From Bacteroidota bacterium (lineage in GTDB: Bacteria > Bacteroidota > Bacteroidia > Chitinophagales > Saprospiraceae): DNA of 64,000 bases. The notes under the pieces were generated by a model that worked only from the letters and a program-made list of their open reading frames with translations, was not told where the DNA came from and did not search any database. Of this stretch, positions 44,022 to 54,262 are shown piece after piece. A program made the translations under genes and the position numbers. Position 1 is the stretch's first letter, and each line of letters starts with the position of its first letter. The stretch is from the NCBI GenBank assembly GCA_018222965.1, contig JAAEZH010000014.1, forward strand, positions 1-64,000, given 5' to 3'.

Positions 44022-45467
44022 ATGCTAACTTTCCGTTTCTGGTTACTATTCCTTTGCCTGCCCATTTTTCTGACGGCTCAAAACCCCAACCCGGATCCAC
44101 TGATCGATCAGGAGATCCTCACCTTAATGCAGGATCTTGAATTGCCGGGTGTGAGTACGGTTATTGTAAAGGACGGAGAGATTATCTGGCGGGAATCTTA
44201 CGGATGGAAGGACTTTACAGACCTTTCTCTGGTAGAAGACAATACCGCCTTCTTACTTGCTTCCATTTCCAAAACCTACACGGCAACCGCCCTGCTAAAG
44301 CTTTACGATCAGGACAGCTTTCAATTGGATGATCCCGTTAATGACTACCTCCCCTTTGAGGTAAATCATCCCAATTTTTCAGACGAGCCCATTACCTTTC
44401 GCATGCTGTTGACGCACACCGGGACCATCAAGGATAATTGGAATGTAATGGATCAGTACTATACCCTCGGAGATCCGGTTGTTTCGCTTAGTGAATTCCT
44501 GGAAAGCCTGCTCTCTGAATCGGGCAGCAACTATGATCCGGCGGAAAACTTCTACAATTACGCTCCGGGTAGCAATTATGCTTATAGCAATCTGGGAGCT
44601 GCTCTGATCGGATTACTGGTAGAGGAAATTTCGGGGATGCCCTTCGATCAGTATTGTGTCGAAAACATTTTTGAACCGCTTTGCATGGAAAACACCAGCT
44701 GGTTTTTATCCGGCTTTGAAGACACCTCAAACATTGCCCGGCCGCATTATTTTGAAAACGGGGTCTATGTACCCATTGCCCATTTTGGCTTCCCGGATTA
44801 TCCCGATGGTTTGTTGCGCAGCAGTATAACAGATGTGGCCAATTACCTGGTCGCCTATACGGGCGGCGGTGCCTTTTACGACAATGAGGTACTGGAATCA
44901 ACAACCATCGACGAAGCCTGGAGCGACCAGATTCCCGACATCTATGCCGGTCAGGGCCTGATCTGGTATGAAGAGTTGATCTTTCACGACAATGGGAGCA
45001 AATACCTTTGGGGCCACAATGGTGGCGAAGCGGGCACCACAACAGATATGTATTTTGATCCGGAAAACAACATCGGCTTTGCCGTTTTGGCAAATGGAGG
45101 TGGCAATGCCATTGAGATATCCGATATCCTTTACAACCTGGCGCTTAATCTGGATGGAAACAAGCTCGCTCCCGTCGACTGCTTTAATGTGAGTTCGACA
45201 ACAGATCTGCAACAACTGAATGCGCACCTCTATCCGAATCCGGCCAATGAGGTCTTCTACATCCATTCGCCGAAAGGCCGGGAAGAAAAACTCGACCACC
45301 TGGAAGTTTGCGACATTAACGGACAGATGCTCAAACAAATTAGGTGGAATGGGACAGAAAAACAGATATTAAGTGCACGGGATTTGATCCCCGGATTCTA
45401 TACCATTTTGCTACGCTCTGCCGAAGGACTTGTACTCCAGGCATTGCCGCTAATCATTCAAAAATAA
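44022..45467 (+). CDS. Secreted serine hydrolase (beta-lactamase class C family) with T9SS sorting domain
   Basis: The protein has 481 aa. A signal peptide (1-19, ending FLTAQ) is followed by the penicillin-recognising fold. SxxK is at Ser81-Lys84 (ASISKTY), Tyr188-Ser-Asn is in YAYSNLG, and the third motif is replaced by His332-Asn-Gly in WGHNGGEAG, as in esterase/D-aminopeptidase-like members. The last 80 residues are a T9SS type A domain (LNAHLYPNPANEVFYIHS to the end), so the enzyme is exported to the surface or medium. Substrates could be esters or D-amino-acid peptides. It is the first gene of a plus-strand run and is followed after 9 bp by the propeller protein gene. Confidence 0.92.
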   Translation: MLTFRFWLLFLCLPIFLTAQNPNPDPLIDQEILTLMQDLELPGVSTVIVKDGEIIWRESYGWKDFTDLSLVEDNTAFLLASISKTYTATALLKLYDQDSFQLDDPVNDYLPFEVNHPNFSDEPITFRMLLTHTGTIKDNWNVMDQYYTLGDPVVSLSEFLESLLSESGSNYDPAENFYNYAPGSNYAYSNLGAALIGLLVEEISGMPFDQYCVENIFEPLCMENTSWFLSGFEDTSNIARPHYFENGVYVPIAHFGFPDYPDGLLRSSITDVANYLVAYTGGGAFYDNEVLESTTIDEAWSDQIPDIYAGQGLIWYEELIFHDNGSKYLWGHNGGEAGTTTDMYFDPENNIGFAVLANGGGNAIEISDILYNLALNLDGNKLAPVDCFNVSSTTDLQQLNAHLYPNPANEVFYIHSPKGREEKLDHLEVCDINGQMLKQIRWNGTEKQILSARDLIPGFYTILLRSAEGLVLQALPLIIQK

Positions 45468-45476
45468 ACCATCAAC

Positions 45477-48053
45477 ATGAAACGCAGCCTGACAATTATA
45501 TTTTCCCTTCTTTGCTTTTATGCTTTTGGCCAGATCAATCAGGCCGATGGCGATCCGGTTTATCTAAACGGTTTCAATACCCTACAGGAAGCCGTTGATT
45601 TCCGAACAGATGTACTGGAGGCCCCGGCCGGAGATGCCGTCGAGGGCGATTTCTTCGCCCAGCCCGTTTACACACGCGATGGCAGCCTCATCCTGCTACC
45701 CAACCGAGGCACCAACAACATCACCGTATTCAATGCCCTTTCTTTTGAGATCGAAGGTACCATTGAGGGCTGTGATACTCCGATGGACCTCGCCGTGAGC
45801 GATGATTACGCTGTTGTGCCTTGCTTTGGTTCGGCTACAGCCAATATCTACAGCCTCGACGGACTTAGCCTGGTTGCAACCATAGAAACAGATCCCGAAC
45901 CGGCAAAAGCCGCGGTTAGTCCGGATGGCAGCCTGGCTATGATCGGCACCCAGTCCGGCGGCGGAACCCTCGTAGACCTGACCACCTTTGAAAGCACTTA
46001 CATCGCTGATTTTCAATGCTTTTTAGGCAAATTTTCTTTCATCACTTCCAACACACGAAATACCGTATCCTGGTCAGATTTTGGGTTTGCCCCGGATAAT
46101 TCCTACCTCATCAACGGCGTTGGTGATGCGGGTGCCAAAATTTACGATACCGAAACCGGCGACTTGATCAATACCATCGCCGAAGTGCCCGCATCCCCGC
46201 ATATCCGACTTTCAGGAGATGGTTCTACCTGGATTCTGATGGGTATCGGAACAGATGCCCAGATCAGCCGAATCGATGCAGCTACTGCGACCCTCATCGA
46301 CCAGATTCCATTGACCGGCTATAGTGTTTGGTCTATTTACGGCGGACCTTCCGTAAACATGGCGGGAGACCGGGTATTGGTGCCAATTTATCCCGACAAC
46401 CTCGCTTTGGTTCGCTTTGACGAAGGGGACTTTACCACCATTCCAATCGGAACTACACCAAACTGGCTCGGTCAATCGGCCGACTATCAATATGGAGTTG
46501 TGGGCAGTTATTACCTGTCTGTCGTGGATATGGAAAGCGGAGCCGTTTCCAGCCAACTGACAGGCCGCCCTATTCAAAACGGCACGGTCTCTCCAACAGA
46601 AAATAAATTTATTGGTTTTGACCCGCTTCGCCTGGAGTCGGTACACTTCTTTGATTTTGCCAACCCGGATGCGCTGGAATATGTGGATACCCGTCCGTCG
46701 GGCTCCCCGCTGGAAGCCGATGCGACCTACTCTGTCAAGATCATTGACGACAATCGGGCGCTGGCGATGAACCCATTATCCGGCAGCATGTCTGTTTTTG
46801 ACTACCAGACGCAGGAATTGATTGCATTAATCCCGATGGGCAGCCACGAGACCTACGAAGCAGCCCTGACCTCCGATGGCAATTGGGCGGTTGTGCCCCG
46901 CCGACTGGAAAATGATGTGGTCATTGTAGACCTCAATACGTATGAAATTGTAGCTGAAGTGCCCGGCGGCGGTGAAAAACCCGATCAGGCATTTGTCCTC
47001 CCGGGCGATCAATATGCCTATGTCATGAATGCAGGCGGCACGGATCGGATCGGCGTGATTGCACTGGATGGCGCAAACTCTTCCTATGAATCCAATTTTG
47101 TGATCGGCAATACCGGCATCAGCTGGACCAATTACGGCCTGCGCAGCGAACTGGTTTTCACCCCCGATGGTCAGTATGGCGTCCTGGCCGCTTCCTTTGT
47201 CGATGAGGTACAAATCATCGATCTGGAAACCCATTCCATCATCAACGAATTGCCCATTGAGGGATTCCCGCTCCAACTGGCAGTCGGTGAAATTCCGGGT
47301 CTTGGAACAGCAATAGGAGTTACCTTGAGAAATGCGGGTCAGATTGCGGTGGTTACCGACCCGGGGCCGGCGGCCTCGATCACCGAAGGATTGGATGTAG
47401 GCGATTCACCGGTCGATATATCCTACGGACTGGCAGATGACGGCAGCGAGCAGCCGGGATTCTATGTTTCCTGTGCCGGTGATAACAGTGTACATTTCTT
47501 CAGCCTCGATGCATTTGAAGTGACCTACACCAAAGAATACGGTCCGGATCATACGCCGCTTAGCGTAGAGAACTCGGAATATGCCGGAGCTTTCACCCTG
47601 TTGTCTGCTGTAAATTCTGACCTTCTCCCCTATCTGGAATTGCCTTCCGGCGAAGCACTTGAGTTTACCGGCCGTACCCGACCGATTATCCACCTGCAGG
47701 AACCCGTGCCTGGTGTAGCCATGGTGCCCGACATCAGCAACGACCGGGTTTTGGTGTTTTTCACAGATATCGTAGGCAGTCAAGTAAAAAGCGTTGATCT
47801 GTCCGGGAAGGTGCATTATGAGGTTTTTCCGCAGCCTTCCGGCGAATGGATTCACTTCCGGCAGGAAGCCTTGTCCGGAGCGGGATATGTGCGTATTTAT
47901 TCGCCGCAAGGCAGAATTGTGCGGGTTCAGGAAATAGGAGACCTGAGTCAATTCAGCATCCAATTATCAGATCAGCCCGCGAATACTTACTTTTATCAAA
48001 TAGGAACGGACCAGGGAATAATTGCTACCGGCAGCCTGCTGCTGAGCAAATAG
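45477..48053 (+). CDS. Secreted YVTN-type beta-propeller protein with T9SS sorting domain
   Basis: The protein has 858 aa. A signal peptide (1-18, ending YAFGQ) precedes many propeller blades with motifs of the form VSPDGSLAMIG, LSGDGSTWILMG and FTPDGQYGVLAA. These are YVTN/NHL-like blades and probably form two propellers. The C-terminal region from about residue 785 is a T9SS type A domain (YEVFPQPSGEWIHF and LLSK at the end). A binding or scaffolding role outside the cell is likely. It follows the serine hydrolase gene closely and precedes the SIR2-EAD gene by 28 bp. Confidence 0.88.
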   Translation: MKRSLTIIFSLLCFYAFGQINQADGDPVYLNGFNTLQEAVDFRTDVLEAPAGDAVEGDFFAQPVYTRDGSLILLPNRGTNNITVFNALSFEIEGTIEGCDTPMDLAVSDDYAVVPCFGSATANIYSLDGLSLVATIETDPEPAKAAVSPDGSLAMIGTQSGGGTLVDLTTFESTYIADFQCFLGKFSFITSNTRNTVSWSDFGFAPDNSYLINGVGDAGAKIYDTETGDLINTIAEVPASPHIRLSGDGSTWILMGIGTDAQISRIDAATATLIDQIPLTGYSVWSIYGGPSVNMAGDRVLVPIYPDNLALVRFDEGDFTTIPIGTTPNWLGQSADYQYGVVGSYYLSVVDMESGAVSSQLTGRPIQNGTVSPTENKFIGFDPLRLESVHFFDFANPDALEYVDTRPSGSPLEADATYSVKIIDDNRALAMNPLSGSMSVFDYQTQELIALIPMGSHETYEAALTSDGNWAVVPRRLENDVVIVDLNTYEIVAEVPGGGEKPDQAFVLPGDQYAYVMNAGGTDRIGVIALDGANSSYESNFVIGNTGISWTNYGLRSELVFTPDGQYGVLAASFVDEVQIIDLETHSIINELPIEGFPLQLAVGEIPGLGTAIGVTLRNAGQIAVVTDPGPAASITEGLDVGDSPVDISYGLADDGSEQPGFYVSCAGDNSVHFFSLDAFEVTYTKEYGPDHTPLSVENSEYAGAFTLLSAVNSDLLPYLELPSGEALEFTGRTRPIIHLQEPVPGVAMVPDISNDRVLVFFTDIVGSQVKSVDLSGKVHYEVFPQPSGEWIHFRQEALSGAGYVRIYSPQGRIVRVQEIGDLSQFSIQLSDQPANTYFYQIGTDQGIIATGSLLLSK

Positions 48054-48081
48054 CGACAACCTGAAACCACAGCCAGAAAGA

Positions 48082-49146
48082 ATGAGTCAAACCGAAGCGA
48101 TTAATTGGGATTTTATGCTCACAAAGATCCGGGAAGAATCAGCGGTGCTGATCCTGGGTCCGCAAGTGCTGACCACCCCGGAAGGGGAAACAGCCTACGA
48201 CGCACTGATCGACAAGATCAAACCGGAGCAGAATGCCAATGTGCTCCGCTATTATGAAAAAGACGGTTTCTTTCTTTTCGATCAGGGCCAAAAGCGCACC
48301 CTGCTTTGTCACGACATTAAGAAGTTTTACAATGGCCTTCCGGCGAATAAACTGCTGGAGCAATTGATGGAGATTCCCTTTCACATCATCCTAAATGTGA
48401 ATCCCGACCGCAGCCTGCAAAAGGCCTTCGATCGGCGCGGTTTTTCCTATGAAGAGATGTACTACAAGCGGGACAGTACCTATCAGGATTTTAAGATTCC
48501 TACCGCCAACCGTCCGTTGATCTACAACATCTTCGGATCCGTAAAGAGCGAGGAATCCATGATCCTCACCCACGACGATCTGTATGAGTACTTCAAGTCT
48601 GTTTTTTCGGGTCGCAGCATGCCGGGAGATCTGAAGCTGAAACTGCTGGAGGCCAAGAATTTTATATTCCTGGGCATGGAATTTGACCACTGGTATATGC
48701 AATTGCTGCTCCGGGAGTTTGAAATTCACAAAGAGAAATACGCCTTTACCCGCTATGCCATTAACCAGGGCAGGAACCCGGAAATAGAAACTTTCTGTAC
48801 CGAGCAATTTAAGATCAATTTCATTTCCGACAATATTTCCCGCTTTGTCAACACTTTGCATGAGCAGGCAACGCAGGTCGGACTGATGCGCAAAGCAGAA
48901 GAGAGTTTTGACTCCGAGGTGCAAAAGATTCGACTGGCAGTAAGCGATGGCGAGTTGGAAGAAGCCATAGACCTCTTTCAGGAACTGGCCGATCAGTCTG
49001 AGTTGGAAGATGATGCCACGCTGATTTCCGGCCGTTACCGCAAGTATCAGCTTCGTGCCCGTCGCGGTGCGTATACCGAAGATGCCCGGATGGCACGCGA
49101 ATCGGAGATTGCCGATGATTTACTGGCCCTCATAAAACGCTTGTGA
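48082..49146 (+). CDS. SIR2-like protein with C-terminal effector-associated domain (EAD11-like)
   Basis: The protein has 354 aa and no signal, so it is cytosolic. Residues about 10-250 resemble the divergent SIR2 family found in conflict systems. The glycine motif is LILGPQ (24-28), NVNPD lies at 105-109 in the position of the usual TxNxD motif, and IYNIFGS stands where a LHGS motif is usual. LTHDDLYEY has the only well-placed His (His164). NADase activity is therefore possible but not certain. Residues about 278-354 (IRLAVSDGELEEAIDLF, then GRYRKYQLRARRGAYT) match the EAD11-type helical adaptor that recruits effectors to STAND ATPases. The next gene is such an ATPase, starting in a TGATG overlap. 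Confidence 0.82.
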   Translation: MSQTEAINWDFMLTKIREESAVLILGPQVLTTPEGETAYDALIDKIKPEQNANVLRYYEKDGFFLFDQGQKRTLLCHDIKKFYNGLPANKLLEQLMEIPFHIILNVNPDRSLQKAFDRRGFSYEEMYYKRDSTYQDFKIPTANRPLIYNIFGSVKSEESMILTHDDLYEYFKSVFSGRSMPGDLKLKLLEAKNFIFLGMEFDHWYMQLLLREFEIHKEKYAFTRYAINQGRNPEIETFCTEQFKINFISDNISRFVNTLHEQATQVGLMRKAEESFDSEVQKIRLAVSDGELEEAIDLFQELADQSELEDDATLISGRYRKYQLRARRGAYTEDARMARESEIADDLLALIKRL

Positions 49147-50834
49147 TGGCACGAAAAGAAGTAAGATATCCGGGTGCCAGGCCTTTTTCCCGACTTCAGG
49201 GACACATCTTTTTCGGACGCGAGCAAAACATCCGGGAACTGCATCAACTGGTAAAGCTCGAAAATCTCATCCTGCTATTTGCCAAGTCAGGGCTGGGGAA
49301 AAGTTCGCTGCTCAATGCCGGACTGGTTCCTGAGGTGGAAGATAAAGACGAGCTTATTCCCATTACTTTTCGATTTGGAGCCAACTCAACCAACAACCCG
49401 GAGCCTCCGCTCGAAAAAGCAAAAGCAAAAGTAGCTGATAGCCAGCCCCTGCTGGACAGGATCAAACCAACCGGTGAGGACAGCCTCTGGTATTCGCTGA
49501 AAAGCAAACAACTAAAGGACAAAGACCACCAGGGATTCCTCCTCATCTTCGACCAGTTTGAAGAACTGTTTACTTACAAAAAATCCGCTATCGCCGATTT
49601 GGGCAAAGCTTTGTCGGAATTACTCTATACCAATATTCCCGACCGCTTTCGAAAAAACCTGGAAGCTCAACTGGAATCAGATACCAATGCTTTTACAGCG
49701 GAAGAACTAAACGATCTCCACGAACCCCTGGGCGTCAGGATCATTCTCGCGATCCGGTCGGACCGGATGAGCGAGCTGAGTAAGCTACAACCTTACCTCA
49801 ATCGGCTACTGGAACATTTGTACGAGCTTAAACCGCTGTCCAACATCCAGGCCGAAGCGGCCATTCTGTCTCCGGCATATGAAGAGGGAGATTTCTTTTC
49901 TCCCAACTTTGATTACACCGATCCAGCTGTTGAACATCTGGTAGAATTCCTCAGCGAAGGCGGCACCGAGACCATAGAGTCCTTTCAGCTGCAGATCATT
50001 TGTGAGTATATCGAGAAAAACCTCGTGGTCAGGCAGGGAAAAAAGCTGATAAAGCTGGAGGACGTGCAACATCCCGAAGTCATCCTCGAAAATTATTACC
50101 AAAACAAGATTGAGGAGATTAGCAATCCCGAAGATCGCCAGGCAGCCCGCGAATTGATCGAAGAAGGACTAATCTTTGAAGAAGAACAACGCCGCCTGAG
50201 CCTCTACGAAGGCCAGTTGGTCAAGACCTACAACATCAGTCCGGAACTGTTAAACCAATTGCTCGACACCCACCTGATCCGGTCGGAACCCAGCATACGA
50301 GGCGGCTATACCTATGAACTGAGCCACGACACACTGGTCGGCCCGGTTTTAAAGGCCAAAAACGAACGATTAGCCGAGAGAAGAAAAAGGAAAGAGGAAG
50401 AAGCCCGGGCAAAAAGAGAAGCCGAGTTGCAAAGGTTACGGGCAGAGGCCGAAGCCGAAAAACAACAGGCCCAAAAAGAAAAGCAGCTGCGGGAACAGGC
50501 CGAGGCCAATTCGCGCAAAGCGAAAAGAAACTTCCGCATAGCTTCCATACTGGCCATACTGGCAATGGCACTTACCGCCTTTGCAGTCGGACAATACGTG
50601 GCCAGTCAAAACGCCCGTCAAAAGGCCGAGGATGCACTGGAACAAATGCTTCAGGCTCAGACTGCCCGCAAAGCCATTGAGGCGCAGAAACTGGTAACGG
50701 ATGCCAAAACCTACATAATGGCCAGAGAATACGAGCTGGCCATCGAAAAGTTGGAGGAGGCCGTAGAAGCCAACCCGGAAAACAAGGAAGCCAAACGACT
50801 GCTGGAATTTGCCCGCAAGGAGGCAGAAAACTGA
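49146..50834 (+). CDS. Membrane-anchored nSTAND1-type AAA+ ATPase
   Basis: The protein has 562 aa from the ATG at 49146, overlapping the previous stop codon as TGATG; a GTG three bases earlier is less likely. The start YPGARPF and HIFFGRE are diagnostic of the nSTAND1 family. Walker A is in AKSGLGKSS (Lys52), Walker B in FLLIFDQFEEL, and the sensor region in IILAIRSDRMSEL. A charged helical stretch leads to one transmembrane helix (about 463-486). A short TPR-like tail (YELAIEKLEEAVEANPENKE) should lie in the periplasm. In most relatives WD40 repeats follow in the same chain; here they are in the next gene, 5 bp downstream. No EAD partner domain is seen at its N-terminus. Confidence 0.87.
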   Translation: MARKEVRYPGARPFSRLQGHIFFGREQNIRELHQLVKLENLILLFAKSGLGKSSLLNAGLVPEVEDKDELIPITFRFGANSTNNPEPPLEKAKAKVADSQPLLDRIKPTGEDSLWYSLKSKQLKDKDHQGFLLIFDQFEELFTYKKSAIADLGKALSELLYTNIPDRFRKNLEAQLESDTNAFTAEELNDLHEPLGVRIILAIRSDRMSELSKLQPYLNRLLEHLYELKPLSNIQAEAAILSPAYEEGDFFSPNFDYTDPAVEHLVEFLSEGGTETIESFQLQIICEYIEKNLVVRQGKKLIKLEDVQHPEVILENYYQNKIEEISNPEDRQAARELIEEGLIFEEEQRRLSLYEGQLVKTYNISPELLNQLLDTHLIRSEPSIRGGYTYELSHDTLVGPVLKAKNERLAERRKRKEEEARAKREAELQRLRAEAEAEKQQAQKEKQLREQAEANSRKAKRNFRIASILAILAMALTAFAVGQYVASQNARQKAEDALEQMLQAQTARKAIEAQKLVTDAKTYIMAREYELAIEKLEEAVEANPENKEAKRLLEFARKEAEN

Positions 50835-50839
50835 TTATT

Positions 50840-53800
50840 GTGAAACAGCTCATCTTCATACTGCTCCCTATATTTTTTGCATCCGCATTGCAAAGCCAGG
50901 CTCCCTGTCCCGATTTTGAGAGACTGCTCCGGGAAGCCAGGCAAGCCGTTGAGGAAGGAAGTTTTGAAGTAGCCATCTACAAATACAATGCGGCCAAAGT
51001 CTGTAATCCGGAAGCGGAAGCTGATATAGATGCTGAGGTGCTGGATGTTTTCAATGCCATTAACCAATTGCGGCTGGATGCCGAAAAAAGCCGACGCAGT
51101 GCCGAGCGAGCCTTAAAACGCGAACGACAAGCTGAACGTCGCGCCCGCCAACAAGCTCAGCGTGCGCTTTCCGATGAACTGACATTTAAAGCTGAAACCG
51201 TTAATGACAGAACCATTGCTTTCAGGCTCGCTGAATATGCTTACCGCATAGATCCGGAAAATCCAAGTGCACGCCAACAATTGATTGACTGCTATTACCA
51301 CGATCCTTTGCCCTGGCATTATAGCCTTCCGGAAAGCAACGGAGCCCTGGAAGCCGTCGAATGGTCAAACGATGGCAAATGGATTGCGACCGGAAGCGAC
51401 GACAAATTCATCCGCTTATACAACAGCCAAAACTATGCTTTGGAAGCGATATACGGCCCCCTCAACGGAGAGATTGAATCGGTAGATTTCACACAAAACT
51501 CCGCCTACGTGGCAGCCTCAGATGAATACGGCAACCTGTATATTTATGAGTTAAACGCCGGACAGGAAGTTAGCTGGGCGCAAAACCTGCACCCTGGAAT
51601 CCAGGCGACCGACTTTAGTTTTCATCCCTTCAAAAATGAATTAGCCTGTTCCGGTAGCGACGGCACGGTGCTGATCGTAAGCCTGGAAGATGCCAGCATC
51701 CTGGACACCCTGATTAGCCAGGATGCATTTGTCAGCAGCGTCGAATACTCAGCTGACGGAAATGACCTGATGGTCGCCAACTGGAATGGCAATCTGAGCT
51801 TTTACCGCACCCGTGATTACGAGCTCCGATACCAACACACAGGAAGTGGTCGCGAAAAATACTCCGACGCCAAGTACAGTCCCGATCAGAGAATGGCAGC
51901 CCTGTCCACCTGGAACAATGAAGTCATTATTTACGACCTGATCGACAATGAAATATACTTCACCCTCGGCCGTCATAATGCCTCGGTTTTCGCAGTCGAC
52001 TTTTCTTTCGATGGCTCCAAATTGGTTTCGACCGATATGTCGGGCAAAGTAATAGTCTGGGATATTCTGACAAAGTCTCCCTTATTCGAGCTCAACGGAC
52101 ATCTAGACATCGTCTTTGATGCCTGTTTCTCTCCCGACAACAACTATTTGGCAACCGTTTCCCGGGATGGATCTGCTTTGGTCTGGAACCTGCAATCCGG
52201 CATTTCCCCTTTTCCGCTTTCCTCCCAGCGGCACACCCTGGAAGCAACGGCTATCTCCGACGACGAGCAATACATTGCTACCGGTTCATCCGAAGGAAAG
52301 ATTACGGTTTATGATCAGGAAAACAGCCGGGTATACAGAGAATTGCAATCTGATGAATCCGCTATTACTTCTCTCGGTTTCTCTCCCGATGGCACCAAAC
52401 TGGTTGCCGGATCCAGAGACGGCTCTGCCAGTATTTGGGATTTGCTGTCCCAAAAAGAAATCTTTCAAACAGAAAACCCGGGCAATCCCGTCGTGGAAGC
52501 CGCCTTCTCCCCTATCGGTATTTACTTTGGAACCAGTCATCAAAACGGACAGGTCATCATTTGGGACTTAATTGAAGGAGAGGAATTCGAGTTAGAATCG
52601 GGAGATTCGCCTGTTGTAGACATGGATTTTTCAGATATTAATGCCCGATTCTCCGTCCTTACGGCCAATCAAAATGGAGCCGTAAAACTTTGGGATCTCA
52701 GCAGCCTTTCTCCTTATTTTGAGTACAATTTGGAAGGAGATTCCATTAGCTGTATCCGGCTTTCGCCGAATAACAGAAGCATTGGTATCGGTACCCAAAA
52801 CGGGGTAATGCATGTATTATCCGTAGATCAATCAACGGAGGATGTTGTTTTTCAGGCAACGCAGGAAGGCGAAAGTATTGTTGATTTTGATTTCTCTCCG
52901 GATGGTTCCCTTGTAGCGATGGTCGATGAACGGGGTTCCATATCCTTGTTTGACTGGTTTAACGGAGAAGAATTTTACAATCACTTCATCGAAGTCCCTT
53001 TTACCCCCCTGGCAGTAAATTTCATGCAGGACCAAAAAGTCATGATCTCCTGGAATTACATGACTCCCTGGATACTGGACTATACTCAGGAACACAATGT
53101 AGACTTCATTGCGCTGCATGCGGGGCACATACAGGATGTAGAGATTCTTCCGGAAACCGGCCGCTTAATTACTGCATCCAGAGATCACACCATATTTGTA
53201 TGGGACCTCGAAACGCGATCTTTCATCAATATGATGGAAGGACATGCTGCCGGTGTCAACAGCATTGATTATTACGATCGGGAAAGAAAGCTCATCAGCG
53301 GAGGAGAAGATGGTTTCATTTTCATCTGGGATCTGGAAACAACCACCATGATCAGTAAGTGGGAGAATCCGGAAAAAAGCATTTCGGTCGTTCGGATGGC
53401 TCCGAATGAAGACAAGGTTTTCATTGCAGCTGTTAACGCGCCGGTTCAAGTCGGTGATACTTACCACGGACGAATTCAGGACCTGGCAAACAAGGACAAG
53501 GTTGTTCTCCTGGAGGGCCATTTTGATCGAATTCTGGACGCGCACTTCGCGCCGGATAAACGCTCCATTGCTACGGCTTCCCTCGACCAGACAGCCCGTA
53601 TTTGGGACATTCAAACCGGCAAGCTCCAAAAACTGCTTCCCCACGATCATTTTGTTTTAAGTCTCGACTATGCCCCGGATGGAAAACGGCTGGTAACTGC
53701 CTGTGCGGATCGTATTGCCCGCATTTGGGATGTACAAAGCGGAGAGGTTCTGATAAATCTCATTGGCCATGAAAATTATGTGTATTCCGTGCAGTATTCA

Positions 53801-54262
53801 AAAGATGGCAGCCAGATAATCACCTCCGGAGGCGATGGTACAGCCATCATTTGGGATGCCGAAACAGGCGAACTGCTGTATCGTCTTGAAAACACATTAC
53901 CCGGTCCGATAAAATATGTGGAATTCATGCCCGACGGAAAGTCCGTGTTTACCGCTAGCGATACCCGGGCACAAACCTGGCTACTGGATGGAGCCCGCAT
54001 ACTGGCAGAAGCCGAAGCAAATAACTACATCGATGAGCTGCGTACCCAACACCTGGATACCTACAACATGAAACAATACCTCGAAGCTTCGGGCTATTCT
54101 GTGGAGGGTTTGATCAAAGAATCCAAGGAAAGAAAGTTGCTGGGTGTAGCCAATTATTTCAAACTATTAGCAAAACGGGCCGGACGAAAACAGGAAGCAG
54201 ACCTTTTGTTTCAGCAAGCAGAGGCCTTGCAGGAAGCCTACGAAAAAAGAAGCGGCAATTAA
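50840..54262 (+). CDS. Secreted WD40-repeat protein with TPR-like and coiled-coil N-terminus
   Basis: The protein has 1,140 aa from a GTG at 50840. A signal peptide (1-20, ending LQSQA) implies periplasmic or surface location. Residues about 25-130 are a TPR-like pair and a charged coiled coil similar to the tail of the ATPase upstream. From about 170 to 1050 there are at least twelve WD40 blades, with endings such as VIVWDI, ASIWDLL, VKLWDLS, ARIWDIQ and AIIWDAE, probably two propellers. The C-terminus is helical. Given the operon with the ATPase and SIR2-EAD genes, it is likely the sensor part of the system. Its stop codon overlaps that of the convergent decarboxylase gene (TTAA at 54259-54262). 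Confidence 0.88.
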   Translation: MKQLIFILLPIFFASALQSQAPCPDFERLLREARQAVEEGSFEVAIYKYNAAKVCNPEAEADIDAEVLDVFNAINQLRLDAEKSRRSAERALKRERQAERRARQQAQRALSDELTFKAETVNDRTIAFRLAEYAYRIDPENPSARQQLIDCYYHDPLPWHYSLPESNGALEAVEWSNDGKWIATGSDDKFIRLYNSQNYALEAIYGPLNGEIESVDFTQNSAYVAASDEYGNLYIYELNAGQEVSWAQNLHPGIQATDFSFHPFKNELACSGSDGTVLIVSLEDASILDTLISQDAFVSSVEYSADGNDLMVANWNGNLSFYRTRDYELRYQHTGSGREKYSDAKYSPDQRMAALSTWNNEVIIYDLIDNEIYFTLGRHNASVFAVDFSFDGSKLVSTDMSGKVIVWDILTKSPLFELNGHLDIVFDACFSPDNNYLATVSRDGSALVWNLQSGISPFPLSSQRHTLEATAISDDEQYIATGSSEGKITVYDQENSRVYRELQSDESAITSLGFSPDGTKLVAGSRDGSASIWDLLSQKEIFQTENPGNPVVEAAFSPIGIYFGTSHQNGQVIIWDLIEGEEFELESGDSPVVDMDFSDINARFSVLTANQNGAVKLWDLSSLSPYFEYNLEGDSISCIRLSPNNRSIGIGTQNGVMHVLSVDQSTEDVVFQATQEGESIVDFDFSPDGSLVAMVDERGSISLFDWFNGEEFYNHFIEVPFTPLAVNFMQDQKVMISWNYMTPWILDYTQEHNVDFIALHAGHIQDVEILPETGRLITASRDHTIFVWDLETRSFINMMEGHAAGVNSIDYYDRERKLISGGEDGFIFIWDLETTTMISKWENPEKSISVVRMAPNEDKVFIAAVNAPVQVGDTYHGRIQDLANKDKVVLLEGHFDRILDAHFAPDKRSIATASLDQTARIWDIQTGKLQKLLPHDHFVLSLDYAPDGKRLVTACADRIARIWDVQSGEVLINLIGHENYVYSVQYSKDGSQIITSGGDGTAIIWDAETGELLYRLENTLPGPIKYVEFMPDGKSVFTASDTRAQTWLLDGARILAEAEANNYIDELRTQHLDTYNMKQYLEASGYSVEGLIKESKERKLLGVANYFKLLAKRAGRKQEADLLFQQAEALQEAYEKRSGN

